Part shown: positions 25,910 through 36,248 of the stretch, in pieces
Position numbering within the stretch: the first letter of the stretch is position 1
Layout: the number at the start of each line of letters is the position of its first letter
From: Erythrobacter sp.
GTDB lineage: Bacteria; Pseudomonadota; Alphaproteobacteria; Sphingomonadales; Sphingomonadaceae
Length of the DNA: 64,000 nucleotides
Direction of reading: 5' to 3'
Assembly (NCBI RefSeq): GCF_011765465.1
Contig: NZ_CP050265.1
Coordinates: forward strand, 2,571,501-2,635,500
Notes under the pieces: model-generated
Seen by the model: the letters and a program-made list of their open reading frames with translations, nothing else
Told to the model about the DNA's origin: nothing
Database searches by the model: none
Made by a program: the position numbers and the translations under genes

Positions 25910-26707
25910 TCACTCCCCCCTGAACACCGCCTCGCGCTTTTCGATGAGTGCCGCGACGCCCTTGGCGTGGTCGGCAGTGTGGTGCATCATCGCCTGCGTG
26001 TTCGCAGCAAGTTCGAGCGCGGTGTCGTAGCTCACCTCGCGTCCCTGCCGCAGCAGCATCTTCGACTGGCGCAGCGAATGGGGCGGCATTTTCGCGATCC
26101 GGCCCGCGAGCGCGCGGACCTCGTCCATCAGCGCGTCGGGCTCGACCACGCGGCTGACGAGGCCCCAGTCCTGCGCAGTCTTCGCGTCGATCACGTCGCC
26201 GGTGAAGAACAGCTCCGCCGCGCGGCTCATGCCGATGACCCGCGGCAGGATCCACGTGCCGCCGTCGCCGGGAATGATGCCGAGTTTCAGGAAGGTCACG
26301 CCGAATTTCGCCTTCTCGCTGGCGATGCGAATGTCGGCGAGGCAGGCGACATCGCAGCCCAGCCCGATGGCAGGCCCATTGACCGCCGCGATGACAGGGA
26401 CGCGCAGGCCATAAAGCGCGCGCAGCATTCGGTGGATATTGTCGCGGTAGCCGTCCGAGATCGCGGGCGGCGTCCCGCCGAAAGTGCCGGACTTGTCGCG
26501 CATCGCCTTGATGTCGCCGCCCGCGCTGAAGGCCCGCCCCGCACCCGTCAGGATGACGCAGCGCACCTCGCGGTCGGCGTTGATCGCCTCGCAGGCCCGC
26601 GCGAATTCCTCCCCGTCGCCGGGCGCGCCCAATGGGTTCATGCTCTCCGCCCGGTTGATGGTGAGCGTGGTGACAGGGCCGTCGGCGGAAATGGTGAGGA
26701 GGGACAT
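25910..26707 (-). CDS. Enoyl-CoA hydratase/isomerase (crotonase superfamily)
   Basis: This 265-aa crotonase-fold enzyme acts on acyl-CoA thioesters. It has the oxyanion-hole strands AFSAGGDIKAM and NGPAIGLGCDVACLADIRIAS. The region FLKLGIIPGDGGTWILPRVIG carries the second catalytic position (glutamate is replaced by D in GDGG, seen in several subgroups). The family covers beta-oxidation hydratases and many degradative CoA hydrolases, so the substrate is open. ATG 26707 has AAGGAAAG upstream. It lies in a minus-strand run after a flavodoxin-like reductase (58-bp gap) and is followed directly by a tail-anchored protein. Confidence 0.88.
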   Translation of the reverse strand: MSLLTISADGPVTTLTINRAESMNPLGAPGDGEEFARACEAINADREVRCVILTGAGRAFSAGGDIKAMRDKSGTFGGTPPAISDGYRDNIHRMLRALYGLRVPVIAAVNGPAIGLGCDVACLADIRIASEKAKFGVTFLKLGIIPGDGGTWILPRVIGMSRAAELFFTGDVIDAKTAQDWGLVSRVVEPDALMDEVRALAGRIAKMPPHSLRQSKMLLRQGREVSYDTALELAANTQAMMHHTADHAKGVAALIEKREAVFRGE

Positions 26708-26765
26708 GGAGCACTTTCCTTTCGCCCCCGTCATGCCAGCACCGCGCGATTTCGTCACCCGCGTA

Positions 26766-27392
26766 TCACGGTGCGGGGTAGCCTTCGCGTTTGAGCAGCG
26801 TCGCCAGATGCGCGGCATTGGCGGCGAGGCTGCGCGCGGTCGTCTCCACCGGGTCGGGCACGTCATCGAGATCCTTGAAATCGACCGGCTGCATCGCCTC
26901 GCCGACCCAGTAGCACGAGCCCATCGGCGGGATCGTCCAGCCCGTGTCGGACAGCGCCTGGAAGCATTCGGCTGCGACATGGTGCGCGCCGTCCTCGTTG
27001 CCGACCACGCCCACCACCGCGACCTTGCCGTAAGGGGGATAGCGGCCTTCCTCGTCCGCCTCGCCGAGGAAGGCGTCCATGCGTTCGAGCACGCGCTTGG
27101 CGATGCTCGAGGGCTGGCCGAGCCAGACGGGTCCGGCGAGGACGAGGATGTCGGCGGCGAGCACCTTTTCGCGCATCGCGGGCCAGGCATCGCCCGCGCC
27201 TTCGTCCGAGGTGACGCCGGGCTTCACGTCATGATCGGCGACGCGGATGGTTTCGGTCAGAGCCACGTCCTCGCGCGCGAGGTGCTGCGCGATGAGCGCG
27301 ATCATGCGGTCGGTCGAGGAGGCTTCGCCCGCGCTGCTCGGCTTGAGGCTGCAATTGAGGGCGATTGCGGAAAGGGGGGCGGAAGGGGTCAT
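26766..27392 (-). CDS. Flavodoxin-like NAD(P)H-dependent FMN reductase family protein
   Basis: This 208-aa protein has a flavodoxin fold. It starts with IALNCSLKPSSAGEASSTDRM (the FMN phosphate-binding strand-loop), followed by the ADILVLAGPVWLGQPSS loop that packs on the flavin, and VAVVGVVGNEDGAHH. Family members reduce quinones, nitro compounds or free flavin. ATG 27392 is preceded by AGGAGACAG. It sits 69 bp after the homocysteine methyltransferase gene and 58 bp before the enoyl-CoA hydratase gene, all on the minus strand. Confidence 0.85.
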   Translation of the reverse strand: MTPSAPLSAIALNCSLKPSSAGEASSTDRMIALIAQHLAREDVALTETIRVADHDVKPGVTSDEGAGDAWPAMREKVLAADILVLAGPVWLGQPSSIAKRVLERMDAFLGEADEEGRYPPYGKVAVVGVVGNEDGAHHVAAECFQALSDTGWTIPPMGSCYWVGEAMQPVDFKDLDDVPDPVETTARSLAANAAHLATLLKREGYPAP

Positions 27393-27461
27393 GGCTGTCT
27401 CCTCTTGTCCCCCACCCATCGAGACGGGCGGCGGCGGGGAGATGTTCCAAGGAACCCGCGA

Positions 27462-28337
27462 TCAGCCGCCTTCGCCGACGGCCTCGGCCACGGCAGCGAT
27501 GTGCGCCGGGCCGACCTCGCAGCACCCGCCGATCACGCTCGCTCCCGCGTCGCGCCAGCCTGCGGCGAAGCGGGCGTAGGCGGCCGGGTCCAGATCCTCG
27601 CGCGCGGCGAGCCCATCGACCTGCGCGCCTTCGCGCAGCGCCTCGATCGAGACGAAGCCGTTGGCATAGGCGCCGAAGGCCGCGACTTCGCCTGAAAGCA
27701 CTTCGCAGGCGGCGGAAATCGCCTCGGGCGGGGAGCAATTGGCGAGCACGGCCTCGGCCCCCTCGTCGGCGGCGGCCCGCACGGCATCGGCAAGGCTTTC
27801 GCCAGAGCGCAGGCGGCTGCCGTCGCTTTCGTCCACCGTCACCGAGGTCCACACCGGCAAACCGCTTGCGCGCGCGGCGCGGGTGGCGACGACCGCCTCC
27901 TCGATGCTGGGCAGGGTTTCGCACAGGAAGAGATCGACCGCGCCTGCCTGCGCTTCGACGAGGCGTGCATATTCCGAGCGGGCCGCGCGCGGTTCGAGCC
28001 GTTCCTCCGGGCGATAGTCGCGCGCGAGCGGCGGCAGGACTCCCGCGATGCGACCCCGTCCGGCCTTGTCCCGCGCGCGCCGAGCTGCGTCGACAGCCGC
28101 GGTCTGAAAGCGGGCGAAGTCCTCTGCATGGCCGAGCCGTTCGAGCCGCGTGGGCGTCGCGGCGTAGCTCGCCAGCGTGATGACATCGGCGCCCGCTGCG
28201 AGAAAGTCGCCGTGGACCTCTGCGACCAGTTCGGGCCGGTCGGCGAGCACCCTGACCGACCACAGCGGCGAGCCGGTCTCGCCCGCGCGTTTCACCAGTT
28301 CCTGCCCGGTGCCGCCGTCGAGAATGGTCATGGTCAT
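27462..28337 (-). CDS. Homocysteine S-methyltransferase family protein
   Basis: This TIM-barrel enzyme of about 291 aa begins with MTILDGGTGQELVKRAG, the family start. It keeps the zinc cysteines: one in VLANCSPPEAI and the pair in VIGGCCEVGPAHI. It lacks the cobalamin and folate domains of MetH, so it resembles MmuM/BHMT-type enzymes that methylate homocysteine from S-methylmethionine or another small donor. The start is uncertain among ATGs at 28352, 28337 and 28331; none has a strong ribosome-binding site. It is separated from dxs by a 22-bp perfect hairpin. Confidence 0.87.
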   Translation of the reverse strand: MTMTILDGGTGQELVKRAGETGSPLWSVRVLADRPELVAEVHGDFLAAGADVITLASYAATPTRLERLGHAEDFARFQTAAVDAARRARDKAGRGRIAGVLPPLARDYRPEERLEPRAARSEYARLVEAQAGAVDLFLCETLPSIEEAVVATRAARASGLPVWTSVTVDESDGSRLRSGESLADAVRAAADEGAEAVLANCSPPEAISAACEVLSGEVAAFGAYANGFVSIEALREGAQVDGLAAREDLDPAAYARFAAGWRDAGASVIGGCCEVGPAHIAAVAEAVGEGG

Positions 28338-28358
28338 ACCGGGCCAATGCATGGGCCA

Positions 28359-28380
28359 CGCGGATCGTTTCCGATCCGCG
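28359..28380. terminator. 9-bp hairpin between dxs and the methyltransferase gene
   Basis: CGCGGATCG (28359-28367) and CGATCCGCG (28372-28380) form a perfect stem with a TTTC loop, 33 bp beyond the dxs stop on the minus strand. It is terminator-shaped but lacks a following U-run, so termination would need Rho, or it may only protect the 3' end of the message. Confidence 0.45.
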
Positions 28381-28412
28381 CCCGCTTGAAACCCGGTAAA
28401 AAGGGCGAAAGC

Positions 28413-30347
28413 CTAGGCCCGCGCTTCCTCGACGCTCGCGCTGTTGTGCTTCAGCGCCTTGAGCACCGTCTCGACGATGTGCGGAGCGTTGAGGCGGGCG
28501 ATGTCGTACTGCTTGTCCGGCGAATCCTGGTCGATGAAGATGTCGGGCAGGCGCATCGTGCGGATTTTCAGCCCCGCATCGGTCAGCCCTTCGTCGGTGG
28601 CGAAGGTCAGCACGTGCGCGCCCAGACCGCCGATCGAGCCTTCCTCGATGGTCACGACGACCTCGTGGTTGCGGGCGAGCTTGGCGATCAGGTCCTCGTC
28701 CAGCGGCTTGGCGAAGCGCATATCGGCAATCGTGGTCGACAGCCCCTTGGCCTCCAGCGTGTCGGCCGCCTTCTTGGCCTCTTCGAGCCGCGCGCCGAGC
28801 GAAAGGATCGCGACCTTGGCGGGCTTGTTCTCATCGCCGCGCACCACCCGGCCCTTGCCGATTTCGAGCTTTTGCGGAGTCTCGGGCAGCGGAACGCCCG
28901 TGCCCGCGCCGCGCGGATAGCGGAAGGCGATGGGGCCGGAATCGTGTTCGGCGGCGGTGTAGGTCATGTGGACCAGCTCCGCCTCGTCCGCGGCGGCCAT
29001 GACCACGAAATTGGGCAGGGTCGCCAGATAGGTGATGTCGAAACTGCCCGCATGGGTCGATCCGTCCGCGCCGACCAGCCCGGCGCGGTCGATCGCGAAG
29101 CGCACGGGCAGGTTCTGGATCGCGACATCGTGCACGACCTGGTCGTAGGCGCGCTGGAGGAAGGTCGAATAGATCGCGGCGAAGGGCCGCATCCCCTGCG
29201 CCGCCAGCCCCGCGGCGAAGGTCACGCCGTGCTGTTCGGCGATGCCGACGTCGAAGGCGCGGTCGGGATGCCGCTTGGCGAAACGGTCCACCCCCGTGCC
29301 CGAAGGCATGGCCGCGGTGATCGCGCAGATCCGCTTGTCGCTGTCGGCAAGGTCGGCAAGCGTGTCGCCGAAGACGTTCTGGTAGGCGGGCGGGCCGGCC
29401 GAACCCTTCTGCTTCTCGCCGGTGACGACATTGAATTTGGGCACGCCGTGATACTTGTCGGCGCTTTCCTCGGCCGGGGCATAGCCCTTGCCCTTGGTGG
29501 TCACGACATGGATCAGCACCGGGCCTTCGGACGTGTCGCGCACGTTTTCGAGCACGGGCACGAGATGGTCGAGATTGTGCCCGTCAATCGGGCCGACATA
29601 GTAGAAGCCCAGTTCCTCGAACAGCGTGCCGCCCGTCACCATGCCGCGGGTGTATTCCTCGGCCTTGCCGACCGCGTCGTGGAGGCGGCGGCTCATCTTC
29701 TTGACCGCGCGGCTGGCGAGGCTCCTGAGGCCGAGATATTCGCTCGAGGAGACCATGCGGGCGAGATAGGCCGACAGCCCGCCCACCGGGGGCGCGATCG
29801 ACATATCGTTGTCGTTGAGGATGACGACCAGCCGGTTGCCCGCCTGCGCGGCGTTGTTCATCGCCTCGTAGGCCATCCCGGCGCTCATCGCGCCGTCGCC
29901 GATCACCGCGATCCCGCGCCCGGGCTTGCCCGAAAGCTTGTTCGCGATGGCGAAGCCCAATGCCGCCGAGATCGAGGTCGACGAATGCGCCGCGCCGAAG
30001 GGGTCGTATTCGCTCTCGCTGCGCTTGGTGAAGCCCGACAGCCCGCCGCCCTGGCGCAGGGTGCGGATGCGGTCGCGCCGCCCGGTGATGATCTTGTGAG
30101 GATAGCACTGGTGGCCCACGTCCCAGACCAGCCGGTCCTCGGGCGTGTTGAAGACGTAATGCAGCGCGACGGTCAGTTCGACCACGCCCAGACCGGAGCC
30201 GAGGTGGCCGCCCGAGGTGCTGACCGCGTCGATCATCTCGGCGCGCAATTCGTCGGAAAGCTGGCGAAGCTGCTCGGGCTTCAGCTTGCGAAGCTCGGTC
30301 GGGGTCGGGACCTGGTCGAGGAGCGGGGTGACAGGTGGATTGGTCAT
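28413..30347 (-). CDS. dxs: 1-deoxy-D-xylulose-5-phosphate synthase
   Basis: Dxs condenses pyruvate and glyceraldehyde 3-phosphate with thiamine diphosphate, the entry step of the MEP isoprenoid pathway that supplies carotenoids, quinones and undecaprenol. The 644-aa protein is full length. It has [20 protein letters not shown] with the catalytic-loop histidine, [15 protein letters not shown], and the ThDP motif [17 protein letters not shown]...NDND. The transketolase central domain ([17 protein letters not shown]) carries the proton-relay glutamate. ispA/xseB, often adjacent, are not here; the upstream neighbour is a Fur-family gene 88 bp away on the same strand. Confidence 0.97.
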   Translation of the reverse strand: MTNPPVTPLLDQVPTPTELRKLKPEQLRQLSDELRAEMIDAVSTSGGHLGSGLGVVELTVALHYVFNTPEDRLVWDVGHQCYPHKIITGRRDRIRTLRQGGGLSGFTKRSESEYDPFGAAHSSTSISAALGFAIANKLSGKPGRGIAVIGDGAMSAGMAYEAMNNAAQAGNRLVVILNDNDMSIAPPVGGLSAYLARMVSSSEYLGLRSLASRAVKKMSRRLHDAVGKAEEYTRGMVTGGTLFEELGFYYVGPIDGHNLDHLVPVLENVRDTSEGPVLIHVVTTKGKGYAPAEESADKYHGVPKFNVVTGEKQKGSAGPPAYQNVFGDTLADLADSDKRICAITAAMPSGTGVDRFAKRHPDRAFDVGIAEQHGVTFAAGLAAQGMRPFAAIYSTFLQRAYDQVVHDVAIQNLPVRFAIDRAGLVGADGSTHAGSFDITYLATLPNFVVMAAADEAELVHMTYTAAEHDSGPIAFRYPRGAGTGVPLPETPQKLEIGKGRVVRGDENKPAKVAILSLGARLEEAKKAADTLEAKGLSTTIADMRFAKPLDEDLIAKLARNHEVVVTIEEGSIGGLGAHVLTFATDEGLTDAGLKIRTMRLPDIFIDQDSPDKQYDIARLNAPHIVETVLKALKHNSASVEEARA

Positions 30348-30435
30348 TTCGTCAGCTTTACAGAGTCGAATCGCGCCTGTCGATGAAGCCGTTATCGTTA
30401 CAACAGGACATCGAGCGCGCCGGGCGTGAGAGGCT

Positions 30436-30906
30436 TCAGGCGCAGGACGCGCACAGCCCGCGGATCTCGAGCACCGGGCGCTCGGCGCGGAAACCGCGCT
30501 GCCCGGCGAGCGCGCGAACCGAGCGGCTCACGTTCTCGTCGTCGATATGCGTGGCCTCGCCGCATTCGTCGCAGACGAGGAAGATGCAGTCGTGCTCGCA
30601 GCCCGGGTGGCTGTTGGCGAGATAGGCGTTCGAGCTTTCGACCCGCATCGCAAGGTTGTTCGCCACGAACAGGTCGAGGATGCGATAGACGCTGTTGGGG
30701 GCGACCCGCTTGCCGCGCGCGGCGGAGAGGTTGTCGGCGATGTCATAGGCCGAGACGGGGCGGTCGTGGCCGGAAAGCTCGACGAAGACCGCTTCGCGCA
30801 TACTCGTCCATTGCTCGCCGCTCGTCGTGAGCGCGGCGCGGGCGGCGGCGACCAGGCTTTCGCCCGAATGTTCGATATGCGCGTGGGAATGTGCGTGGTG
30901 TGCCAT
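30436..30906 (-). CDS. Fur family transcriptional regulator, probably Zur
   Basis: This metal-dependent repressor is about 156 aa. The N-terminus is rich in histidine ([13 protein letters not shown]). The winged helix includes [27 protein letters not shown], and the dimer domain has two zinc-type CxxC pairs (CDECGE and, at the very end, CASC). The region [11 protein letters not shown] lacks the HHHDH of Fur, which favours Zur over Fur. It would repress zinc uptake when zinc is high. No znuABC genes are in the window, so targets lie elsewhere. The start is uncertain (ATG 30906, 30912 or 30915). Confidence 0.83.
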   Translation of the reverse strand: MAHHAHSHAHIEHSGESLVAAARAALTTSGEQWTSMREAVFVELSGHDRPVSAYDIADNLSAARGKRVAPNSVYRILDLFVANNLAMRVESSNAYLANSHPGCEHDCIFLVCDECGEATHIDDENVSRSVRALAGQRGFRAERPVLEIRGLCASCA

Positions 30907-30987
30907 GGACATCATATAGGCCCGCCATGCGCGCTTCGCCAAGCGGCTATTGAAGCGGGGGCGCGCTCCGCCCGACGTTACGGCGCG

Positions 30988-31680
30988 CTAGGCGTCCGGG
31001 AGGCCGTCGCGCAGGAAGTCCGCCCGCCAGTCGCCCGGGAACATGGCCTCGAGCGCCTCGACCTTGGGCCGGTCCCAGCGCAGGATGTAACCGTGGCGCG
31101 GATTCTTCGCCATGAAGTCCTGGTGATAGGCTTCGGCCGGGTAGAATAAGCGCTGTTTCTCGATCTTCGTGACGATCGGGCGGTCCCAGATGCGCGCGCG
31201 TTCGAGCTGGGCGAGATAGGCCCTCGCGACCGCCTCCTGCTCCTTGCTCGTGGGGACGAGCGCGGTGCGGTAATGCGACCCGACATCCGGGCCCTGCCGG
31301 TTGAGCTGGGTCGGGTCGGCGACCACCGAAAAGAAGATCCGCAGCAATTCGTCGTAGCGCACCACGAGCGGGTCATAGGTGATCTTCACGGATTCGGCGT
31401 GGTTCGTCATGCCGGTGGTGACGATGGAATATTTCGCGTTCTTCGCCGTGCCGCCGTGATAGCCCGACACCGCCGATTTCACGCCCTTGACGTGGCTGAA
31501 GACCGCTTCGACCCCCCAGAAGCACCCGCCCGCGAAGATCGCGGTCTTGAGACCCGCGCCCTCCTTGGCGATGCGCTTGGCGGCGGGGGCATCGACCGGC
31601 TCCTCGGCGGCGAGCGCGGGTCCGGCACAGCCGCTTACGGCGAGAGCGCCGGCGAGGAGGGGAGCGAGAAGGCGGTTCAA
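30988..31680 (-). CDS. msrA: Peptide-methionine (S)-S-oxide reductase MsrA, exported, TTG start
   Basis: MsrA reduces the S-form of methionine sulfoxide. The catalytic motif AIFAGGCFWGVEAVF is present, followed by VVSGYHGGT-like and YDPLVVRYDELLRIFF, then the HYRTALVP and AEAYHQDF segments. Before the domain is a signal peptide (LLAPLLAGALAVSGC) with a lipobox cysteine, so the enzyme should sit in the periplasm as a lipoprotein. No ATG fits that leader. TTG 31680 does, with GGGGA upstream, and it overlaps the TGA of the small upstream gene as TTGA. Together with the exported MsrB at 11.5 kb this gives both stereo-specificities in the envelope. Confidence 0.9.
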   Translation of the reverse strand: MNRLLAPLLAGALAVSGCAGPALAAEEPVDAPAAKRIAKEGAGLKTAIFAGGCFWGVEAVFSHVKGVKSAVSGYHGGTAKNAKYSIVTTGMTNHAESVKITYDPLVVRYDELLRIFFSVVADPTQLNRQGPDVGSHYRTALVPTSKEQEAVARAYLAQLERARIWDRPIVTKIEKQRLFYPAEAYHQDFMAKNPRHGYILRWDRPKVEALEAMFPGDWRADFLRDGLPDA

Positions 31681-31871
31681 TCCGCTTCCCCGGTGACGGG
31701 CGCGATGAGGAACTCGGGCGCGGCGAGCGGGGCCATCGGCGCTTCGGCGGCGTGCGCGGGCGACGCCATTTCGTCCCCGACCTGCTCCGCATTGGCGACG
31801 CCTACGCCGATCGCGGCGATGACGAAGCCGATGGCGAAATTGCGGTAGAGGTCGTTGGCGAAGAGGCGCAT
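31677..31871 (-). CDS. Small membrane or secreted peptide upstream of msrA
   Basis: This 64-aa protein ([22 protein letters not shown]...) has a short basic N-terminus, one hydrophobic segment and an acidic, alanine- and proline-rich tail. The hydrophobic segment ends VANAEQ, which could be a signal-peptidase site. I do not recognise a family. The stop codon overlaps the TTG start of msrA, so translation of msrA is probably coupled to it. That coupling is the main reason to believe it is a real gene. Confidence 0.6.
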   Translation of the reverse strand: MRLFANDLYRNFAIGFVIAAIGVGVANAEQVGDEMASPAHAAEAPMAPLAAPEFLIAPVTGEAD

Positions 31872-32052
31872 GGCGGGGGGTCTTTCGGCTCGGTCGTTTC
31901 CTTGATGCGGGGCTCCCATGCCGCAGGATGGCTTGCAATCCGGTGAACGCCTCGTTGGAGATGCGTTTTCCTGCGGCGGGCGGTCCCGATTTCACTCCAA
32001 GCTACGCGAAGCCGTCCTCGCCGGATGCGGGCGCAGCGGGAGCATCCTCCAC

Positions 32053-32078
32053 GCCCTCAAGCAGCAAAGCGGTAGGGC
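32053..32078. repeat. Isolated copy of the 26-bp hairpin repeat next to the purH stop
   Basis: The unit has the same GCCCTCAAGCAGC start and AGCGGTAGGGC end as the seven units around tRNA-Leu 15 kb away. It lies 4 bp beyond the purH stop codon on the minus strand, a terminator-like position. The rest of the 211 bp between purH and the small gene upstream of msrA shows nothing else recognisable. Confidence 0.8.
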
Positions 32079-32082
32079 GTAA

Positions 32083-33702
32083 TCAATGCCGGAAGTGGCG
32101 CATCCCGGTGAAGACCATCGCAAGGCCCGCTTCGTCGGCTGCCGCGATAACCTCTTCGTCGCGGATCGAGCCGCCCGGCTGGATCACGGCGGTCGCGCCC
32201 GCCTCGGCCGCGGCGAGAAGCCCGTCGGCGAAGGGGAAGAAGGCGTCGGAAGCGACCGCGCTGCCTTTCGTGCGGGGCGCGTCCCAGCCGTAGGTCTCGG
32301 CCGCCTCGCGCGCCTTGATCGCGGCGATGCGCGCCGAATCGCGGCGGTTCATTTGCCCTGCGCCGATCCCGGCGGTCGCGCCGTCCTTGGCGTAGACGAT
32401 GGCGTTCGATTTCACGTGGCGCGCGACGGTCCAGGCGAACAGGCAGTCCCTGAGTTCCTGTGTCGAAGGCGCGCGCTTTGTGACGACGCGCAGGTCGTCC
32501 GCGCTCACCGCTCCGTTGTCGCGCGACTGGATCAGCATCCCGCCCGCGATGGTCTTCATCGCGAAGCCGCCCCGGCGCGGATCGGGCAGCGCGCCGCATT
32601 CGAGCAGGCGCAGGTTCTTCTTCTTCGCAAAGACTGCGCGCGCGCCCTCGCTCACCGTGGGAGCGATCACGACTTCGGTGAAGATGCCCGCAATCGCCTC
32701 GGCGGTCGCTTCGTCGAGCTCGGTATTGACCGCGACGATCCCGCCGAAGGCCGAGACGCTGTCGCACTGGAGCGCGGCTTCCCATGCCTCGAGCAGCGAG
32801 CCCCCCTGCGCGACGCCGCAGGGATTGGCGTGCTTGACGATGACGACGGCGGGGTCCTGCCCGGCGAATTCGGCGGCGAGTTCGAGCGCGGCGTCCGCGT
32901 CGTTCAAATTGTTGTAGCTGAGCGCCTTGCCCTGAAGCTGTGTTGCCTGCGGCACGCCGCCTGCGGTGACCTGCGGCACATAGATCGCCGCCTGCTGGTG
33001 CGGGTTTTCGCCATAGCGCAGCGTGTCGGCGCGGGTGAAGGCGAGCGGCAGGGTCGCGGGGAAGGGGGTCGCGCCCAGCGCCTCGGGCCCGAGCGGGTGG
33101 GTGAAGGCATCGCCAAAAGCGAACCAGCTTGCGATCGCCGCGTCATAGGCGGCGGTGCGGGCATAAGCCTTGCCCGCCATGCGGACGCGGAACGCCTCGG
33201 AAGTCGCGCCCTCGTTCGCTTCCATTTCCTCGATGAGCGAGGCGTAATCGGCAGGGTCGGTGAGGATGGTGACGAAGCCGTGGTTCTTCGCCGCCGAGCG
33301 GACCATCGACGGCCCGCCGATGTCGATGTTCTCGATGATCTCGGCGCGCGACGCGCCCTTCGCCACTGTCTCCTCGAAAGGATAGAGGTTGACCACGACG
33401 AGATCGATCGCGCCGATGCCGTGCGCCTCCATCGCCGCGCGGTGTTCGTCATTGTCGCGCAGGGCGAGCAGGCCGCCGTGGACTTTCGGGTGCAGCGTCT
33501 TGACCCGCCCGTCCATCATCTCGGGAAAACCGGTGAGGTCGGACACGTCGCGCACCTCCAGCCCCGCTTCGCGCAGGGTGCGCGCGGTTCCGCCGGTGCT
33601 CACCAGCTCGACCCCGCGCGCCGCCAGCGCCTGCCCCAATTCGGCCAAGCCGGTCTTGTCGGACACCGACAGCAGCGCCCGCTGGATCGTCGTCGTGCTC
33701 AC
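32083..33702 (-). CDS. purH: Bifunctional AICAR formyltransferase / IMP cyclohydrolase
   Basis: PurH completes de novo IMP synthesis: formylation of AICAR, then ring closure. The 539-aa protein has the N-terminal MGS-like cyclohydrolase domain ([43 protein letters not shown] segment [14 protein letters not shown]). The C-terminal formyltransferase domain has [23 protein letters not shown] with the catalytic Lys-His, and [11 protein letters not shown]. It starts with GTG 33702, preceded by GGGG. It follows the heparinase-like gene after 6 bp and ends at a hairpin repeat, so it is the last gene of the rpe-heparinase-purH operon. Confidence 0.97.
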   Translation of the reverse strand: MSTTTIQRALLSVSDKTGLAELGQALAARGVELVSTGGTARTLREAGLEVRDVSDLTGFPEMMDGRVKTLHPKVHGGLLALRDNDEHRAAMEAHGIGAIDLVVVNLYPFEETVAKGASRAEIIENIDIGGPSMVRSAAKNHGFVTILTDPADYASLIEEMEANEGATSEAFRVRMAGKAYARTAAYDAAIASWFAFGDAFTHPLGPEALGATPFPATLPLAFTRADTLRYGENPHQQAAIYVPQVTAGGVPQATQLQGKALSYNNLNDADAALELAAEFAGQDPAVVIVKHANPCGVAQGGSLLEAWEAALQCDSVSAFGGIVAVNTELDEATAEAIAGIFTEVVIAPTVSEGARAVFAKKKNLRLLECGALPDPRRGGFAMKTIAGGMLIQSRDNGAVSADDLRVVTKRAPSTQELRDCLFAWTVARHVKSNAIVYAKDGATAGIGAGQMNRRDSARIAAIKAREAAETYGWDAPRTKGSAVASDAFFPFADGLLAAAEAGATAVIQPGGSIRDEEVIAAADEAGLAMVFTGMRHFRH

Positions 33703-33708
33703 GAAATG

Positions 33709-35589
33709 CTACCCCGTCTTTCTCAGCAGCCAGGAGAATTGTCCCCCGCCGCGCGATGTCAGCCCCTCGATCACGAGCTGGGCGGTCGGATGCGGGCGCC
33801 CGTCGCCATCGACCCACAGGCTGTCGTCGATGGCGAGCGCGATATCGCCCGCCGCCGCACTATCGCCGCGCAGGCGGAATTGCCAGAGCTTCCCGCCCTC
33901 GGTCAGCAGGCTCGCCCCGCGCCCGTCCTCGGACAGGCGCGCCTCGATGCCCTTGCCGAGATGGAAGCGGATCGCGAAGCCGATCTTGCCGCGCTTGCCC
34001 TTGCGCGCGGCGGGAACGAGGATGTCCTCGCCGGCCAGTTCGGTCCCGTCGGCGCGCAGCGAAAGGACGCGGCGGTGGGTCAGGCCGAAGCGCGCTTCGT
34101 AGCCGTCGTGGCTCGCCTCGATCCGCACGCCGTCGCGGCCGTCCTCGCCGATCAACCGGCGTTCGACCTCGACCGTCTCGACCCCGCGCCCGAGCTTGCC
34201 GTGGAGTTCCACCGCGGTCGAATTGGCGTTGTCGAGGACCAGCGTCGAATGGGCGGCGCTGGCGCGCAGGCCCTGCCCGATGCGCGCCGGGACGAGCCCC
34301 CCCGCGAGCGCCGCGCCGCCGCAATTGACGATGATGCGCGCCGGACCGTCGGACATTTCGAAAGCGAGCGTCGAAGCGCAGCCGCAGCGAGCATGGCGCG
34401 CGCGCGGCGGGGGCGCGGCGTCGAATTGCACCTGCGTCGCCCCTCCTCGCAGCCGGTGAAAGCCCCAGTGTTCGGTTTCCGCCAGCGGGCGGGTGCGCAC
34501 GCCGGTCGCCTCGATCAGCCGCTCGAGCCGCGCCGCGTCCACAGCGCCCTGCCCCTGCCAGCTACCCAGGCCGCCGTCACCATGGCGCAGCGCGAGCAGC
34601 GGCGGCACGAGCAGTTCGCGCATGACGTAAAGCGCCTGCGGAGGTTCGACCCCCGCGGCCTCGTAGCAGGCGAGAAGGTCGGTCAGCAGGCCGATCGCTT
34701 CCATCTGCGCCGCCGGACAACGCGAGAGGATGCCGCCGTCCTCGCCGACCATGTCGCCCAGCGCGCGGATCAGGCCGGCTTCGCCATAGAGGCGGCGCGG
34801 GCGGCCTTCGGGCAGCAGAAGGCCCGCTGCGATCACGCCCGCCCAGCCCGCGACCTGGCCGAGTCCGGCCCCGCTCGCGGCGGCCTTGCGGTCGAGCCAG
34901 TCGGCGGTATCGCTTATCGCTTCGAGCAGGCGGGGTTTCAAATGCGGATCGCGCCCCGAGAGCACCAGCGGCGCATGGACCAGCCACGCGAGCAGCCGCA
35001 GGCCCGCCATTTCCACGTCCCACGCCGCCCCCCGCGCGGGCGCGGGATGCGCGGCGAGCCATGCGGCAGCGATGCGCTCGGCGACGGGCACGCAGTCGGC
35101 GCGCGGCGCGCTCGCCGCGAGGTCGGCGAGCCAGGAAAAGGAATGCACCGCCCGCTCGATTCCCGGCGCGAGCCGGGTCGAACCGGTGAAATCGAGGCTC
35201 GCGATCGGCTGCTTGACCCCGTGGACGAGGAAATGCCCGGCGCGCAGGGCCGTGCCCGCCGCCCGGTCGCCGGGCACGGAGCCCTCGACCGTAGCGAGGA
35301 CGCGCAGCGGCGAGGCTCGGCGGAACGGCGCGGCGAGCGCCTGGCGCGGCACGCCGAGACGATAGGCCATGCGGATGAGCGTTTCCCCGGCGCGCGCCTT
35401 GGGAGCGATCACATCGGACAGCGCCAGTGCGCGCGAGGTCTCGGGCGAGGCGGGTGTCTCGGCGGTCTCGGGCGGCGCCGCCTCCACGGTCGGCTCGGCC
35501 CGCTGCGGGAGCGGCATGGCCGCGGCCTGGTCCTGCGCCTCGACCTCGTCCTGAGCGGATTTCTGCGAGGGAAACAGGCTCTCCATCAT
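33709..35589 (-). CDS. Heparinase II/III family protein
   Basis: This 626-aa protein has an acidic low-complexity leader (about 60 residues), an all-helical alpha/alpha toroid domain (from about residue 80 to 370, with [15 protein letters not shown] and [12 protein letters not shown]), and a C-terminal beta-sandwich starting [19 protein letters not shown]. This layout is that of heparinase II/III-like lyases and the alphaproteobacterial homologues found between rpe and purH. No signal peptide is visible, so a cytoplasmic role is possible, and the substrate in such bacteria is not known. ATG 35589 overlaps the rpe stop (ATGA). Confidence 0.88.
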   Translation of the reverse strand: MMESLFPSQKSAQDEVEAQDQAAAMPLPQRAEPTVEAAPPETAETPASPETSRALALSDVIAPKARAGETLIRMAYRLGVPRQALAAPFRRASPLRVLATVEGSVPGDRAAGTALRAGHFLVHGVKQPIASLDFTGSTRLAPGIERAVHSFSWLADLAASAPRADCVPVAERIAAAWLAAHPAPARGAAWDVEMAGLRLLAWLVHAPLVLSGRDPHLKPRLLEAISDTADWLDRKAAASGAGLGQVAGWAGVIAAGLLLPEGRPRRLYGEAGLIRALGDMVGEDGGILSRCPAAQMEAIGLLTDLLACYEAAGVEPPQALYVMRELLVPPLLALRHGDGGLGSWQGQGAVDAARLERLIEATGVRTRPLAETEHWGFHRLRGGATQVQFDAAPPPRARHARCGCASTLAFEMSDGPARIIVNCGGAALAGGLVPARIGQGLRASAAHSTLVLDNANSTAVELHGKLGRGVETVEVERRLIGEDGRDGVRIEASHDGYEARFGLTHRRVLSLRADGTELAGEDILVPAARKGKRGKIGFAIRFHLGKGIEARLSEDGRGASLLTEGGKLWQFRLRGDSAAAGDIALAIDDSLWVDGDGRPHPTAQLVIEGLTSRGGGQFSWLLRKTG

Positions 35590-36248
35590 CCGGCCCCCTT
35601 CAGCGCGGCGATATTGGCGGCGTAGCGCTCCGGCCCGCCCTTGAACGTGGCCGAACCGGCGACGAGCACGTCCGCGCCCGCCTCGACGCATTGCTGCGCG
35701 GTCTCGGGATTGACCCCGCCGTCGACTTCGAGGTGGATGTCGCGCCCGGTCGCATCGATCATCGCGCGCACCTTCTCGATCTTGGCGAGCTGCGAGGCGA
35801 TGAAGCTCTGTCCGCCGAAGCCGGGATTGACGCTCATCACGAGGATGAGGTCGACGAGGTCCATCAGGTTGTCGAGCACCTCCACCGGAGTGCCCGGATT
35901 GATCACCGCGCCCGCCTTCTTGCCCAGCCCCCGGATCGCCTGCAGCGTGCGGTGGACGTGCGGCCCGGCCTCGGGATGGACGGTGATGATGTCGGCCCCG
36001 GCCTCGGCGAAGGCTTCGAGATAGGGATCGACCGGCGCGATCATCAGGTGGACGTCGAAGGGCTTGTCGGTGTGCGGCCGCAGCGCCTTCACCACGGCCG
36101 GGCCGATCGTGATGTTGGGCACGAAATGGCCGTCCATCACGTCGACATGGATCCAGTCCGCGCCCGCTTCGTCGATCGCGCGCACTTCCTCGCCCAGCCG
36201 GGCGAAATCGGCGGACAGGATCGAGGGGGAGATCAAAGGTGTCGGCAT
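35586..36248 (-). CDS. rpe: Ribulose-phosphate 3-epimerase
   Basis: Rpe interconverts ribulose 5-phosphate and xylulose 5-phosphate in the pentose phosphate pathway. The 220-aa TIM barrel has [18 protein letters not shown], the metal-binding [33 protein letters not shown] and [10 protein letters not shown], with catalytic aspartates in VDVMDG and EVDGG. ATG 36248 gives the normal length; the longer open frame upstream is arginine-rich non-coding sequence. It heads the operon with the heparinase-like gene and purH, giving pentose phosphates for purine synthesis. Confidence 0.97.
   Translation of the reverse strand: MPTPLISPSILSADFARLGEEVRAIDEAGADWIHVDVMDGHFVPNITIGPAVVKALRPHTDKPFDVHLMIAPVDPYLEAFAEAGADIITVHPEAGPHVHRTLQAIRGLGKKAGAVINPGTPVEVLDNLMDLVDLILVMSVNPGFGGQSFIASQLAKIEKVRAMIDATGRDIHLEVDGGVNPETAQQCVEAGADVLVAGSATFKGGPERYAANIAALKGAG

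Noticed and set aside
28128..30386. A 752-aa open frame antisense to dxs
   Set aside because: dxs is unmistakable on the minus strand; the antisense frame has no motif or signal.
30348..30435. Zur box in front of dxs (GTTATCGTTACAAC)
   Set aside because: Only the outer GTT/AAC bases are symmetrical; too weak to call without a motif model.
32086..35625. A 1179-aa open frame on the plus strand across purH and the heparinase-like gene
   Set aside because: It crosses two clearly recognised genes on the other strand and has shadow-type composition.
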